Positions 1-10,697 of a stretch of 64,000 nt of DNA are shown in pieces. This DNA is from Dipteris shenzhenensis (Eukaryota > Polypodiophyta > Polypodiopsida > Gleicheniales): the NCBI GenBank assembly GCA_047967505.1, contig CM106539.1. One strand, given 5' to 3'. The position numbers and the translations under genes are program-made. Below the pieces are notes generated by a model. That model searched no databases and was not told the DNA's origin. It was given only the letters and a program-made list of their open reading frames with translations. How positions within the stretch are numbered: the stretch's first letter is position 1; every line of letters starts with the position of its first letter.

Positions 1-153
1 AAGTGACTGATGATCTGTCTACACATAAAAATCAGCTCCAAGAAGGTAATGTTTCCATGTGGTCAAAGCATGTATCCCTGCTAACATTTCCTTCTCGTAT
101 GTCTGCAAGTACAATTCAGCATCTTTGAGAACTCTACTCTCATATGCAACCAC
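1..153 (-). pseudogene. gypsy RNase H, downstream part
   Basis: The minus strand reads a typical Ty3/gypsy RNase H segment: VVAYESRVLKDAE, then YEKEMLAGIHALTTWKHYLLG. It follows directly on the RNase H start at 498-862 if the inserted LINE fragment and one target-duplication copy are removed. It runs off the left edge of the window. Confidence 0.8.
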
Positions 154-160
154 TCTGCCA
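154..160. repeat. target-site duplication, left copy, of the LINE insertion
   Basis: TCTGCCA, identical to 491-497. It is the 7-bp direct repeat bounding the LINE fragment. Confidence 0.8.
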
Positions 161-490
161 ATTATGTGACCAGGGAATGGCAGAAACTGAAGAACACATG
201 GTAATGATATGCCCTTACTATACTCACATCCGGAAAGCATTTAGCTCTCTTCTCGAGGGACATAACAGACTGGCTGATATGCTACATAGCGGGTCACCCC
301 CAGCTTTAGGAACGTTTGTCTATAAGCTTTTCAAGCACAGGAACTCACCTAAGACATAAAGGCAGTTTCTCTTAATACCCTCCCCTCCAAGGGAGGAGTC
401 TTTGTGTACGAGGATTTTGTATTGCTCAGGTCCCATAGGCCGATTTTGGGTCTTCAGAGGACGATAATATATTATTCTTCTTCTTCTTCT
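161..490 (+). mobile_element. 5'-truncated LINE (non-LTR retrotransposon) 3' end
   Basis: The plus strand encodes a reverse-transcriptase-type zinc-binding tail, CQLCDQGMAETEEHMVMICP, of the C-x2-C...H...C kind found at the C terminus of plant LINE pol proteins. The frame ends with a stop at 357-359. A short 3' UTR follows, then a TTC repeat (about 474-492). It is flanked by the 7-bp direct repeat TCTGCCA (154-160 and 491-497). Removing the insert and one repeat restores the gypsy RNase H frame. Only the last 330 bp of the LINE arrived, as is usual for 5'-truncated insertions. Confidence 0.82.
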
Positions 491-497
491 TCTGCCA
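491..497. repeat. target-site duplication, right copy, of the LINE insertion
   Basis: TCTGCCA, identical to 154-160, directly after the TTC-rich LINE tail. Confidence 0.8.
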
Positions 498-862
498 TCC
501 TGCATCAGAGTGCCTCCTATGCTGTTCCCACATGCATCACAAGTTACAGCAAAGGGTTTTGCAAGATCTGGCAAGATAATAACGGGTTCAGAACACAACT
601 TTTGCTTCAGCTCTTCAAAAGCTGCATTTTCCTTTGGTCCCCACCAAAACAGTACAGCTTTCTTCTGTAAAGCATGCAAGAGCGAAGCAATTTCTGCAAA
701 GTACTTTATAAACCTCTGATAGTATGAACACAACCCAAGGAAGCTTCTGACTTCATGCAGATTTTTCAGAATTGGCCAACTCCTTATGGCCTCAACTTTT
801 GCAGGATCCATCTTGACTCCATTCTTCGACACTATATGACCGAGAAAATGAATCTCATGCAT
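498..862 (-). pseudogene. gypsy reverse transcriptase C-terminus and RNase H start
   Basis: The minus-strand frame shows the end of a Ty3/gypsy reverse transcriptase (IHFLGHIVSKNGVKMDPAKV, then VRSFLGLCSYYQRFI) and enters RNase H (FAVTCDACGNSIGGTLMQDG). The first RNase H aspartate (TCDACG) is present. The frame then hits the LINE insertion. It lies downstream of the RT palm at 908-1315 in a shifted frame, so the original ORF has at least one frameshift at about 870-905. Confidence 0.87.
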
Positions 863-907
863 AAAGAACTCACTTTTTCTTGGTGTTTATTAACAGCTTG
901 TGTCTTT

Positions 908-1315
908 TCAACTCTTGAAACACAATAGTGTAGTGTTTCCTGTGCTCCTGCTCATTTTAGAGAACACAATGATGTCATCGAAGAAAGTGCCCACAAACTT
1001 TCTGTGTGCTCTAAAAATTATGTCCATCATTCTATTGAAAGTGGTAGGTGCATTAGTCAAACCAAAAGGCATCATAAGGAACTCATATAAGCCAAATGAA
1101 GTGCGAAAGGCAGTCTTGTAGACATCTTCAGGCCGTATCCTTATCTGATGATATCCACTTTTAAGGTCAATACGACTAAACATTGAGGAACCTTCCAACC
1201 AATCCAATATATCATCAATGCGTGGAATTGAAAAACAGTTCTTAATTGTGACTTTATTCAAAGTCCTATAATCAATACACATTCTCCAACTGCCATCCTT
1301 CTTTTGCACAAGCAA
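908..1315 (-). pseudogene. gypsy reverse transcriptase, fingers and palm
   Basis: The frame contains [54 protein letters not shown] and the catalytic box [10 protein letters not shown] (the family's Y/F-x-DD). All three palm aspartates appear to be kept. The frame breaks just after the DD box. It copies element RNA into DNA in cytoplasmic particles; here it is a fragment of a dead copy. Confidence 0.92.
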
Positions 1316-1396
1316 TACAAGGGAATAGTAAGGAGAATTACTTCGCTATATTAATCCCTTTTCCAAGAGTTCCTTCACTTGTGACATCATCTCTTC

Positions 1397-1822
1397 CTAT
1401 TGTGCCTTACTGACACGATAGGGAGGTATATTAGGCGGTGAGCTTCCTGGAATTATATCAATTTGATGATCCTCGAGCCTCTTGGGAGGTAATTCTTGAG
1501 GAAGTGCATCTGAGAAACAATCCTGAAAATCTGAAATAAAAGCAGCCCTTTCTCTATCTAAAGCAGAAAGAGTAGAGCCTTCCTGAACTAGTTGGCTGTC
1601 CTCTTTAACAAAAATCAAGTACGCTGAAATATGACGCTTTATTACATTGGAAATACAAGAAGCTGAAACTACAGGGATGGACTTCCCTTTCAACTTTACA
1701 TCAAGTACATGATTTTTGCCTCTATGAGTTAAAGAAATCTTCTTGTTTCTCATCTGCACATCAGCCCCCACCCTGTACATCCAAGGCATCCCAAGCAAGG
1801 CATCACACTCTGGCAAAGGCAT
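1397..1822 (-). pseudogene. gypsy pol linker between protease and reverse transcriptase
   Basis: The frame begins with a protease C-terminal motif (CDALLGMPWM, the ILG-type helix) and ends with the RT-entry motif LPPKRLEDHQIDIIPGSSPP then PYRVSKAQ, as in Ty3/gypsy polyproteins. A stop and short gap separate it from the RT frame at 1315. Confidence 0.8.
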
Positions 1823-1852
1823 AATGTAGAGGTCCTCTGCATCCTGATATCC

Positions 1853-2116
1853 CTAGATATGCATCCTCAACTTACCAATGATAGGAGTGACAAGTGTGTT
1901 GAGTTTAGGGTTGGCCATATCACACATGCCGGATGGCCCCATTTCCTCAGGCTTGATGCCAAGCCTTCCTGCCATATCAGGAGTTATGAAATTCGCCTTT
2001 GCCCCAAAATCAAAGAAAAACAAACAATTCTGATTTCTGATTTTTTTCAATGCTCTGCACATCTCAGTCTTTTTCGTTTCCTCTTCATCATGTGCATGTG
2101 GCAAACTCCCAATCAC
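1853..2116 (-). pseudogene. gypsy aspartic protease, active site altered
   Basis: The minus-strand frame reads FFFDFGAKANFITPDMAGRL. This matches the retropepsin flap-strand region in which the family has D-S/T-G-A-x-x-N-F-I. The catalytic triplet is D-F-G, so the Ser/Thr after the Asp is replaced. The frame then runs toward the ILG motif in the neighbouring frame (1397-1822). It would normally cleave the Gag-Pol polyprotein. Confidence 0.7.
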
Positions 2117-3319
2117 ATTTGAAAGAAGTCCTGCCCAGTCAAGCCTTGTTTTGCATGTGTGTCTTCAGGGACTCGTGGCTATTCTTGCATGACTCCTTTA
2201 CTTCAGATTACATCTCAAGGAGTCCTTGTTGAGCTCCCTAATTGCAAGCTTGGCCCTCCTTGCTTCTTTCCATAATGGGGCTGGTTCCTTCCTGCGGGGA
2301 CCCAGCCCCTTCCTTCATGCCGCTTTCCCTTTCCTTGATTTGAGCTTCTCGGTTGTGCAGGCTCGGCCCTTCTTGCTCCTTTCCTGAAGGGGGCTTGAGG
2401 GCTGGTTCCTCCCTTCACGCTCTTTTTCCTTGCAGTTAGGCTCGGTCTTGGGCCTTATCTTTTGTATCTTTTTGTAGCAGGCAGGCACATTTGATTCCTC
2501 CATGACATGGGCAATGGCAAATGGCATTCTCTACACGGCGATTTTGTATGCACAAACACCCCAAAGCAAAAAACGTGCATAAGGTGGTAGCATACAGGCC
2601 ATTGGATACAGCAGTCATCTATGATGGGTATGGCAGACCATGCATTTCAGACCCTGCTACATAGCAGAATAGGCATCCAATTTAACTATTACGGCCGTCA
2701 ACATCATAGTCTTGCTCTATACACGATGAAGTTGCTTCTTGATTTCTTCCTCCTTCATCCTATAAGGCTACGAATGTTCTCCTTCATCTCCTCCCCTTTT
2801 GACTCATTCTGTGCAACAGCTTCATCTGAATCCCTCAGCATCTGTTGAAGCTACGTAAATTGCTGAAAAACATCTTCATGGGACGTTTTTTAGACTTCCA
2901 CTCTAGTTTCGAAATCTCTCAGGACGACGGACTGCTTTTCATAACTGTCAAAAGCCACAGCAAGCTCGTACACACATCTATCGTGATCTTCTTGCAAGGT
3001 CTTGTAGCTTACTCTTTGGACTTCCAACAGTGTTTCGAAAAAACAACCCTCACCGTGGCTTAGTATTGTTTCCTTTCTTTAAATTGCACATAAGTAAAAT
3101 AGAGATTGCAAAGATTAAAGCATAATAATATTTTTATTTCCAAATTGCATGTAAGTGAATTTGAAATTGTAAAGACAAAGTCACAGATTGCAAATGATGT
3201 GGGAAAAATGTAACTTCATTATATAAAAAGAAGCCAAATACAAGATTGAGGTCATCGAAGGTAGAATACACACATCAAACCTAACTACTATCACCCAAGG
3301 CATAGTATAGCAAAAAAAC
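2117..3319. other. 1.2-kb unassigned stretch inside the gypsy element
   Basis: Between zinc knuckle and protease, where family members usually have a short spacer. 2215-2527 on the minus strand reads Lys/Arg/Pro-rich protein that could be a gag tail. 2620-3300 shows no recognisable domain and becomes AT-rich (3070-3240). It may be a further insertion, but I could not find boundaries. Confidence 0.4.
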
Positions 3320-3616
3320 CTAGGTATCTTTGGCTTGCCTAGGACATACAATTATTTGCATATCCTTTGTGGTCACGGTGACCTGGCTGTTGTGGATGGC
3401 AGCCATCTGGACATCATCCATGAGGTCTACCAAGTAGGCCTTAGCTGCATGCTTTAGGGCAGCCACTATATGCCAAGGCCATCCTAGTACTGATTTAGGC
3501 CTTTTGCCCTTCCGATCAGCCTGTTTATCATCATCTGACCTGTCTCTTTTCTTGAATGGGCAATCATAAGAGCGATGTCCCTCTCCTTTGCATATAAAAC
3601 ATTTGTTTTGCTCCAT
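3320..3616 (-). pseudogene. gypsy Gag nucleocapsid zinc knuckle
   Basis: The frame starts EQNKCFICKGEGHRSYDCPF, a CCHC knuckle (C-x2-C-x4-H-x4-C) followed by a basic Lys/Arg-rich stretch, as expected for RNA-binding nucleocapsid. It lies just downstream of the Gag frame at 3721-4623, in a different frame. Confidence 0.85.
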
Positions 3617-3720
3617 GAGTGACTTTTTCTCTTCATCAAATACTTGGTACAGGGCTGTTTATTAGGCTGTCCACACCTTTGACCAGCTTTGAATTGGGCT
3701 TTTCCTCCCTTTTGAAACGA

Positions 3721-4623
3721 TCATTTGCCATAATTTTTATTTTTAGATTTGATGTCCTCCTTATCTTGGTGTTTGGCAACCCGTTTGCTGTCTTCTTTCT
3801 TGCTGTCCATAAAGCCCAAATTCTTCTCCTGCATCCATGCATATGCTGTCCTTGCATTCTCAATTAATTGAGTCATAGAACCCACCTTGGTTTTGATGCA
3901 ATAATCACGTAGCTCACTAGGCAATCCACAACAGTACCTCTCTATTTGCTCTTTCAAAGAAACATGCGTGCAAGAGCTCAATGGCAGCAAAACATCCCAA
4001 AACCTCTGGGTGTAATCATCAAGATTCTTGCAAAGTTTGTATGACAAGTCATCCCAGTGTGAAAGTACTTCAACTTCAAAAGTTGGAGTAAGCCAAGTAG
4101 AAGAGAACACTTGCTTAAATTCCAGCCAAGTAGCAGGTGCTGCATCTCCATGAAGCATAAGGTTGGTGTGCCACTTACGTGCATTGCCTTTCAAAAATGT
4201 GGCAACCTTCCTCATCTTGGATGCTTCTGTAAACAAACCCCCAAGAAATGCAGCATCAAACTGTTGAAGGAATGTGAGGGCTTTGTACATGTCCTGTACT
4301 CCATTATATGTCTCAAACTTGACATGAGAACCACCATCCTTAAATTCTTTATATACATTTAATGTTGGCTGTCCCAAAGATGGCTGTATTTTTGCAGCAT
4401 TCCCTTCACTAGGGAGAGCCATGCTTGGCTGAACATTAGGCATGGGAGCATGTGCTGTGGCTTGCATGCTTGGCTGCATTCCCACATTGTCATACATGGC
4501 TTGCTTTCTATGCCCAATTGGCGGTGAAATCAACATAGCATCAAAGATAGAATCTGTACCAAAATATTCAGGTTGCTGCCTCAAATATGGCTGAGGTGAA
4601 TAAGCCACATTTATGGACTGCAC
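3721..4623 (-). pseudogene. gypsy Gag capsid region
   Basis: A 300-codon frame with the retrotransposon Gag signature: FLKGNARKWHTNL, then TWLEFKQVFSSTW, then DDLSYKLCKNLDDYTQRFWD and YCCGLPSELRDY. These are the conserved helices of the retrotrans_gag family that builds the particle shell. A Pro/Gln-rich N-terminal stretch (Y-x-P-Q repeats) precedes it. A further possible N-terminal part, with Leu/Thr/Gln heptads (ALTQLTQNLAQIVQ), lies at 4771-4959. Confidence 0.88.
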
Positions 4624-5144
4624 ATTATTATTTTAAGGAGTAGAAGTATCGAAACCAAGGCCTTGTGCTGGCTGCTCATACTGTTGCACTGGCTGTACTT
4701 TTTGTACCTCTTTCTCAAGTGCTCTTTTGGGGGATTCCTCTCTTTTGGAAGTCACTTTCTGAGTCATTTTTTATGGCTGTCCCTCATGGGAAACTGATGC
4801 ATGAGTGTGCTGTCTGCCATGACAAGCTGATGCATGTGTGTACTCACTCTTTCCATGCTTGTGCTTTCTTGATCTGGCATTTGTTTGCACAATCTGAGCC
4901 AAGTTTTGAGTTAGTTGAGTCAAAGCAGTCACTGCACTTGCAAGCTGTGCATTCAACATAGTGGCATCATCTGACTCGCTGCTAGAACTAGTATCACCGT
5001 TGAGCTAAGTTGTAGCTTCATGTGTGGACTGCTCAAAAGGCATTTGTTGTGCTCCCTGCAGCTGTACACTAACTGGATCATTAAGGCTTTCCTGCCTTCT
5101 TCTTGAGGAGTTGCGGAGCTCTCTTGCTCATGGGTACTCACCAT

Positions 5145-6498
5145 GTTTATGGTTGTAATATTCAGTTGTCAAAAAGTGCAACAAAGATATCCTTCCACCA
5201 AACTACCAAGGCCCACCTCTTGAGGAAGAGTGTGGGGACAATGGAACCGATGAAACCAGCCTCTAATCACTCAAAGGACAATGAAACTAAACCTTTAATC
5301 ACTTCAGCACTTATTTACAGCCCACAGCATGTATCACAACCATTAACCATTGCATGACCACCATTTGGCATTTACCCATTTGTTCACAAACAAAACCACT
5401 GAAAAAGGAATGGAGGCTAGAATGCCCCTACTCAACAAACATAGACAAGTGCACCCGATTGGCCCCAAACACCGTGGCACCCCTTTCGGTATTTCTTTAT
5501 ATTTCACAATGAAATGATTACAAGTTGCATCTGGGAGACCTTCCCTACATGCGAAAAGAAGCACTTCTATTGCGAAGAAGTAGGAGTTCTTGGGCTTAAA
5601 AGAAGCGTGCTTCAGAGAGGAATGCATTGAGAAGGTTTTAGAGAAGTTTCATCATCGGAAAACTAAGAAAAAACAGTCAACCAGCGAGTGGGACCACTTG
5701 AAATTCAACAAAAAGCTGTAGCTTTGCAAAAGGAGAGACCCAGGAGGCTGTAGAAGCAAAAAGATCCAGAAAAAGCCACTTTTGCAAATTCGACCAGCAA
5801 AAGAAGTGCTCAGCTCTGCCCGTTCTACCAAACGCACGGAGGGAAAAGCATATCACTGCGAAGGGGAGGCAGAGGGGAAGCCATTGGGCCAAACGAAAGT
5901 CGAGGAATCCAAATGGGTGAGAAAAACGGAATTCAACTGAAAGAGGCTGAAAAACAGGTCCAAAATCTCAACAAAGGGAGAAGATGAGAGAGAAAACCAC
6001 ACATGTGAAGTTTTGAAGGCCCAGGAAGGTCCAAGAATGGCAAAGGAGCATGTAGAAGACACTAGAGCTACCTGGAACTCTAGGGGAGCCACTGAAGGTA
6101 CATGGCCCTCTAGGGGGCCCATTAAAAATGCCACGTCATCATTTCCCAACAACCACTCTTTTAATTCCTTGGAATGCCCTTGGGCCTATCGATTAATTAC
6201 GCTTATGTGCTAGGCACCATGCCGCATTTAATTACACATTATTAAGGCCACACTTTGACTTTTTAAAAGCAAAGTTATCACGGTCTTGTAGCACATTAAA
6301 GTACTTAGAATTTCACGCCCCCGTGACAACCTGACTTGACACTCTTGTGTGTGGCACCTAATTGGCGGCTCTTCATGAGTGGTCCAGTTGTTTGCTGACT
6401 CTGTACTGCATAAGGTGGTCTAGTATTGATTGGCTCTCTGGTTGGCGTTTGGTTTGGTCAAGTCAATGTATGCTCGTGGTGTTAAGACCAAGGAGGGG
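5145..6498. other. no gene recognised; possible leader or LTR remnant
   Basis: Reading frames here have no recognisable domain. The stretch probably includes leader and 5' LTR of the gypsy element to its left, but I could not define LTR ends or a primer site. Its right end (about 6485-6498) looks like a polypurine tract feeding into the orphan LTR at 6499. Confidence 0.4.
6488..6498 (+). other. polypurine tract preceding the orphan LTR
   Basis: CCAAGGAGGGG sits immediately before a TGTTGAA LTR start. This is the place and base composition expected of a plus-strand priming site. Confidence 0.55.
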
Positions 6499-6817
6499 TG
6501 TTGAAATATAAGGGCCTTGTGTGGTCCTAACGGCCCCCATGGCACCCTAGGACTACATGAATTAATGGAGAAATGGGAGGCATGAAAGCCTTGCGGACTA
6601 GTGCATCAACACGTGGCAGTGTGGCTGGGGGGATAATCCCATAAGCAAATGTGTGAACGATGTGACCTTGGATACAAGTACTTGGTGAAGACCCTCCTCA
6701 TATCCCACCCAGGGCTTTTGGGTGTGAGGAGGCTTGCGCATAGCTATGGGGTGGGGAGTGGGACCCCCACGGCACACCTAGATGACACGTGGTAGCCTGA
6801 CACACCATTCTTCAACA
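6499..6817 (+). repeat. orphan LTR (319 bp), probably a 3' LTR remnant
   Basis: It starts TGTTGAA and ends TTCAACA, giving perfect 7-bp terminal inverted repeats with TG...CA ends. A purine-rich tract precedes it, which suggests the 3' LTR of a plus-strand element whose remainder was lost. No second copy was noticed in the window. Confidence 0.6.
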
Positions 6818-6878
6818 AAAAAAAGGGTATAAGAAGTAATGAGCAGATCTGAATTTGATTCACCACTTCATTGTTTCA

Positions 6879-6883
6879 TACGC
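6879..6883. repeat. target-site duplication, left, of the chromovirus
   Basis: TACGC, identical to 14089-14093 on the other side of the element. Confidence 0.9.
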
Positions 6884-7340
6884 TGCAACAGGACTGCTCC
6901 TAACTGATAGTAAACACACCCAAATTTGGTAGAATATGCAGGAAGGTTAGAATACAGTAGTACCTTATGTTTTAGGAAAAAGGTAGGGGTAGAAGGTCAT
7001 GGGCTGGACCTGCAACAGAGACTTGTGAGGGGCTGCACAAGGACAGGAGGAAATCAATCCTTTTTAGAATTCAGCTGAGTATTGAACTCTTGCTGTAAGT
7101 TCTATTTCAGTAATGAAGTACAAGTCATGAATTGCCTTGCCAAGTACAACTAGAGCCTTTATATAGGTATGGCCCAGGGCAGCACAAAGCAGTATTGCTT
7201 ATGGGATTACCTCCTAGGATGCCACGTGGCAACTTATGGTATCCCCTAAAAAAAGAAAAGAACACTTACAAGCCAATGAAGGCCTTTCTACTAACATTTA
7301 GCCTAAGTTGAGCCTAAGTAAAAAGTAACCATATGTTACA
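6884..7340 (-). repeat. 3' LTR of the chromovirus
   Basis: On the minus strand it starts TGTAACATATGG and ends CCTGTTGCA. It is near-identical to 13632-14088. It includes the TATA-like box CTATATAAAGG near 7155-7166. Confidence 0.95.
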
Positions 7341-7341
7341 A

Positions 7342-7353
7342 TCCTCCCTCCTC
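7342..7353 (-). other. polypurine tract of the chromovirus
   Basis: The minus strand reads GAGGAGGGAGGA directly before the 3' LTR. It is the plus-strand primer in reverse transcription. Confidence 0.8.
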
Positions 7354-7683
7354 AAATTTGAAAAGGATGTAACCTGGACATACAATGCTCCTTGTAAACC
7401 TAAACAGCTCAATTCTGGTCATATCAGCTGAACAATGAAGTTTCTTAGTCAAATACCCTGTAGGCATGCTGATCTGTAAATGGATCATATAATATTCCCA
7501 AGAAATCAAGCAATCAGGCGGAAGAGTTATGCTGTCCAACATAAGAGATCTGATCATATGATCCAGTGAGAGACATGCTGATCTGAGAAAGGATAGTGAA
7601 TGCTGGCTGCAGCATGTCCATATACGCCATATAGCAAGAGAAAATCAAATCTGCTCATAAAGACTCAATTTTGGCCATAGAAT

Positions 7684-8787
7684 TCAGCTAAGCAATTGAG
7701 GGTACTGCTCCACAATTGTAGATGGCTGCCAAGAAGACTCCTCATCAGGTAGACCTCTCCATTTGATAAGATATTCCATGTAGGACTTGTTCCTCAGCAC
7801 ATGATCTCTAAATCCAAGGATCTTTTCAGGAATATACTCAATTTGGCCCTCTTCATCCATAGGAGGTAGCTCTTCCATAACTTGCTCCTTGGGTCCCAAA
7901 TACTTCTTGAGCAGTGATACATGGAATACTTTGTGTATTCTAGAGGATGGTGGAAGCTCCAACTCATAAGCCACTTCCCCAACTTTCCTCAAAACCTTGT
8001 AAGCTCCATAATACCTATGAGCAAGTTTAACATTGGTATTACCTTTCAAGGAAGCATGCCTAGACTTATGTAATCTGAGAAATACATAATCCTCTTCTTC
8101 AAAATAAAGCTCTCTCCTATGCTCATCAGCATAATCCTTCATCCTTGCTTGGGCCCTTACCATATTATCTTTACATTGCTGTAATAGAGCAGTCATGTGA
8201 GCCAAATCATCCTTGGCTTGCTGGCTTGTCAATGGTTGATCAATAATGGTTGATGGAACATGAGCTTTACAGCCAAACATGGCTTCAAAAGGGCTCATGC
8301 CAATTGAAGTATGCTTGGTGGTATTATAACAAAATTCAGCTAGATGCAACCATTGATCCCACGATGCTTGGGTATCAAAGCAAAAATGCCTTAGATACTC
8401 TTCCAACCAGCGGTTAACCCTCTCTGTTTGCCCATCAGTTTGAGGGTGATCTGCTGTACTTGGGGTAAGAAGTGTTCCCATAGAACTGAAAAGCTCTTGC
8501 CAAAAATGCCCCATGAACTTAGCATCACGATCACTCACAATTTCCTGAGGGAGTCCATGTAATTTAAACACATTCTCCATGAATTGCTTAGCCACCTTGG
8601 AAGCTGTAAATTGGGTCTTAGTAGGAATGAAGTGGGCAGCTTTGGTAAGTCTATCAACAACCACAAAGATACTGTTCCAACCCTTAGAGGTCACTGGTAG
8701 GCCTGTAATAAAGTCCATGCTGATATGTGTCCATTTACCTTGAGGTATAGGTAGAGGTTGTAGTAGACTAGCTGGCCTCAAATTCAA
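7684..8787 (-). pseudogene. chromovirus integrase core and chromodomain
   Basis: A 367-codon open frame. The integrase catalytic residues are visible: D in HISMDFITGLP, D in QEIVSDRDAKF, and E in DHPQTDGQTERVNRWLEEY, with the usual D,D-35-E spacing. After the GPY-like region comes a C-terminal chromodomain, EYIPEKILGFRDHVLRN, then YLIKWRGLPDEESSWQPS, carrying the aromatic residues of a methyl-lysine pocket. In chromoviruses this domain steers integration toward marked chromatin. The frame itself is intact; upstream stops separate it from the rest of pol. Confidence 0.95.
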
Positions 8788-9504
8788 CTCCCTGTTTTGT
8801 TGACAGGGCTTACAGCTTTGAACATAAGCAAGAACATCCTTCCAAAGTCCCTTCCAGTAAAAACTCTATTTTACCTAATCATACATCTTGTTGAGGCCTA
8901 TATGCCCAGCCATAGGAGATGAGTGAAATTCCTGTAAGATTAGCAGCTTATAGGAGGAATTTTCAGTAAGAAATATTCTATCATTATACCACAAGAGCCC
9001 ATTGTGCAACTTGAAATTGAGATATTGCTGACAGTCAGGATCTTGCAGGTCTTGGAACATAGCAGCTGCTTGAGGATCATTGAGATACTCTTCTTGAATG
9101 CCATGGATCCAATCTTTATAAACCTCACTAATAGATGATAAAGTACAAGTCCATATCCTGGAAAGAGAATCTGCCACAATATTTTCTTTGCCCATCTTGT
9201 AATCTATGTCAAAGTCATAGTTTTGCACAATGGATAGCCATCTCCTTTGCTTGGGTGATAGAGAAGACTGAGATAGAAAATATCTGAGAGTCTTATGATT
9301 AGTCTTGACCTTGAAATGGCTGCCATAAATGTAGTGGTGCCACTTTTTGATTGCATGAAGTATTGCCAACTTCTCTTGGTCATAAATGTGGAAACTTGAC
9401 TCCTTGTCATCCAATTTCCGACTTTCAAAGGCAATAACTCCATGACTCTGCTTTAGGACAGCTCCAATGCCCCTTCCACTAGCATCAGCCTCAATTATAA
9501 AAGG
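8788..9504 (-). pseudogene. chromovirus RNase H and integrase zinc finger
   Basis: The frame 8875-9414 reads RNase H: FHIYDQEKLAILHAIKKWHH, then LRYFLSQSSLSPKQRRWL and NIVADSLSR. The family motif T-D-H-x-T/S-L is here T-N-H-K-T-L, so a catalytic aspartate looks lost. Next comes the integrase HHCC finger: HSSPMAGHIGLNKMYD, a stop, then WKGLWKDVLAYVQSCKPCQQ. RNase H removes the RNA strand during copying; the zinc finger helps integrase bind DNA ends. Confidence 0.9.
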
Positions 9505-10410
9505 TTAAGAGAAGTCAGGACAAACCAAGATAGGCACTGAAGTTAATGCCTCCTTTAATGCTTCAAAGCTCTTATTGGCACTGTCAGACCATTGGAAAGC
9601 ATTCTTTTTTAGGAGATCAGTGAGAGGAGCTGCCAATTTGGCAAAATGCCTTATAAACCTTCTATAAAATGATGCTAGACCAAGGAACCCTCTCAGCTGG
9701 GTGATATTCTGAGGTATAGGCCAATCCTTTACACACTTCACCTTGCTGGGATCCACCTTAATGCCAGTACTGCTGACAATATGGCCCAAATATTCCACTT
9801 CTTTAGCCATGAAAGTGCATTTACTTGATTTGGCATACAACTGGTGTGTCCTCAATACTTCCAATACTTGTTGGACATGCAATAAATGTTCTTCTTTCGT
9901 TTTGCTGTAGATCAATATATCATCAAAGAATACCAACACAAATTTATAGAGGAAAGGCTGCAATACCTTGTTCATTAGGGCCTGGAAAGTTGCAGGTGCA
10001 TTGGTTAGACCAAATGCCATCACTTTGAATTGATAAAGCCCACATTCTATCCTGAAGGCAGTTTTATGTTCATCTCCCTCCTTCATCCTTATTGACCTTA
10101 AGTCAATCTTTGTGAAGTACTTTGCCCCTCTAAGCTCATCCAGTAGATCATCAATTCTAGGGATACGAAACCTATTCTTAACTGTCATTTTGTTCAAATC
10201 CCTGTAATCAATACACATTCTAAATGAGCCATCCTTCTTCTTGACCAATAACACAGGAGAGGCAAAGGGTGACTGACTGTGTGTAATAAATTCCTTGTCA
10301 AGGAGTTCCTTTATTTGCCTTGCCACCTCTTCCCTTTCAGCTCGAAAGTCTATATGGAGCCTTGTTGATTGGCTTAGATCCTGGCTCCAACACAATTGCA
10401 TGATCCACAT
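9505..10410 (-). pseudogene. chromovirus reverse transcriptase
   Basis: A 301-codon open frame: LLVKKKDGSFRMCIDYRDLN, FTKIDLRS, FGLTNAPATFQALMN, the catalytic FFDDILIYSK, then VEYLGHIVSSTGIKVDP and LRGFLGLASFYRRFI. The usual G-Y-H-Q after the first palm Asp (D-L-x-S-G-Y-H-Q-I-R) is missing: the sequence goes straight from DLRS to IRM. This is a small in-frame deletion next to the active site. The frame ends in a stop just before RNase H. Confidence 0.94.
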
Positions 10411-10552
10411 CTCTCATGGGAGGGAGATGGTTAGGAAGATCAGCAAATACATCAGAGTATTGCTGTAATAGGGACTGCAAGTCTTTATCCTCCACTAACA
10501 ACCCATTACCTTCTTGAGACTTGGTCAACTGAATAGCATAGACTCCAAACAC
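10337..10552 (-). pseudogene. chromovirus protease-to-RT linker
   Basis: Contains LLQQYSDVFADLPNHLPPMR then DHAIVLEPGSKPINKAPYRL, the standard Ty3/gypsy lead into the RT. It overlaps the RT frame in another frame at 10337-10410, so a frameshift lies there. Confidence 0.85.
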
Positions 10553-10697
10553 TTTTAAGGTCTCTGGTCATTCTTCTTGCAGAAATTAAGAACAATTTAG
10601 GAGATTAGTGACCCATCAAAGTGATGTGCTTACCTTCATGCATAAACTTCATATATAGCCTGTCAAGGTCCATAGAGAATTCTCCCAAGGTTCTCAA

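Larger units (their letters stand above)
1..5144 (-). mobile_element. Ty3/gypsy retrotransposon, old, 3' part outside the window
   Basis: On the minus strand the order is gag, zinc knuckle, protease, reverse transcriptase and RNase H, the Ty3/gypsy order. Integrase and 3' LTR would lie left of position 1. The reading frame is broken many times, so this copy is dead. The 5' LTR and primer site were not recognised; the right edge given is the furthest gag-like reading frame. About 1.2 kb between zinc knuckle and protease is unassigned. A LINE fragment interrupts RNase H at 161-490. Confidence 0.85.

Noticed and set aside
144-359. Stand-alone zinc-finger gene
   Set aside because: The target duplication and the restored gypsy frame show it is the 3' end of an inserted LINE.
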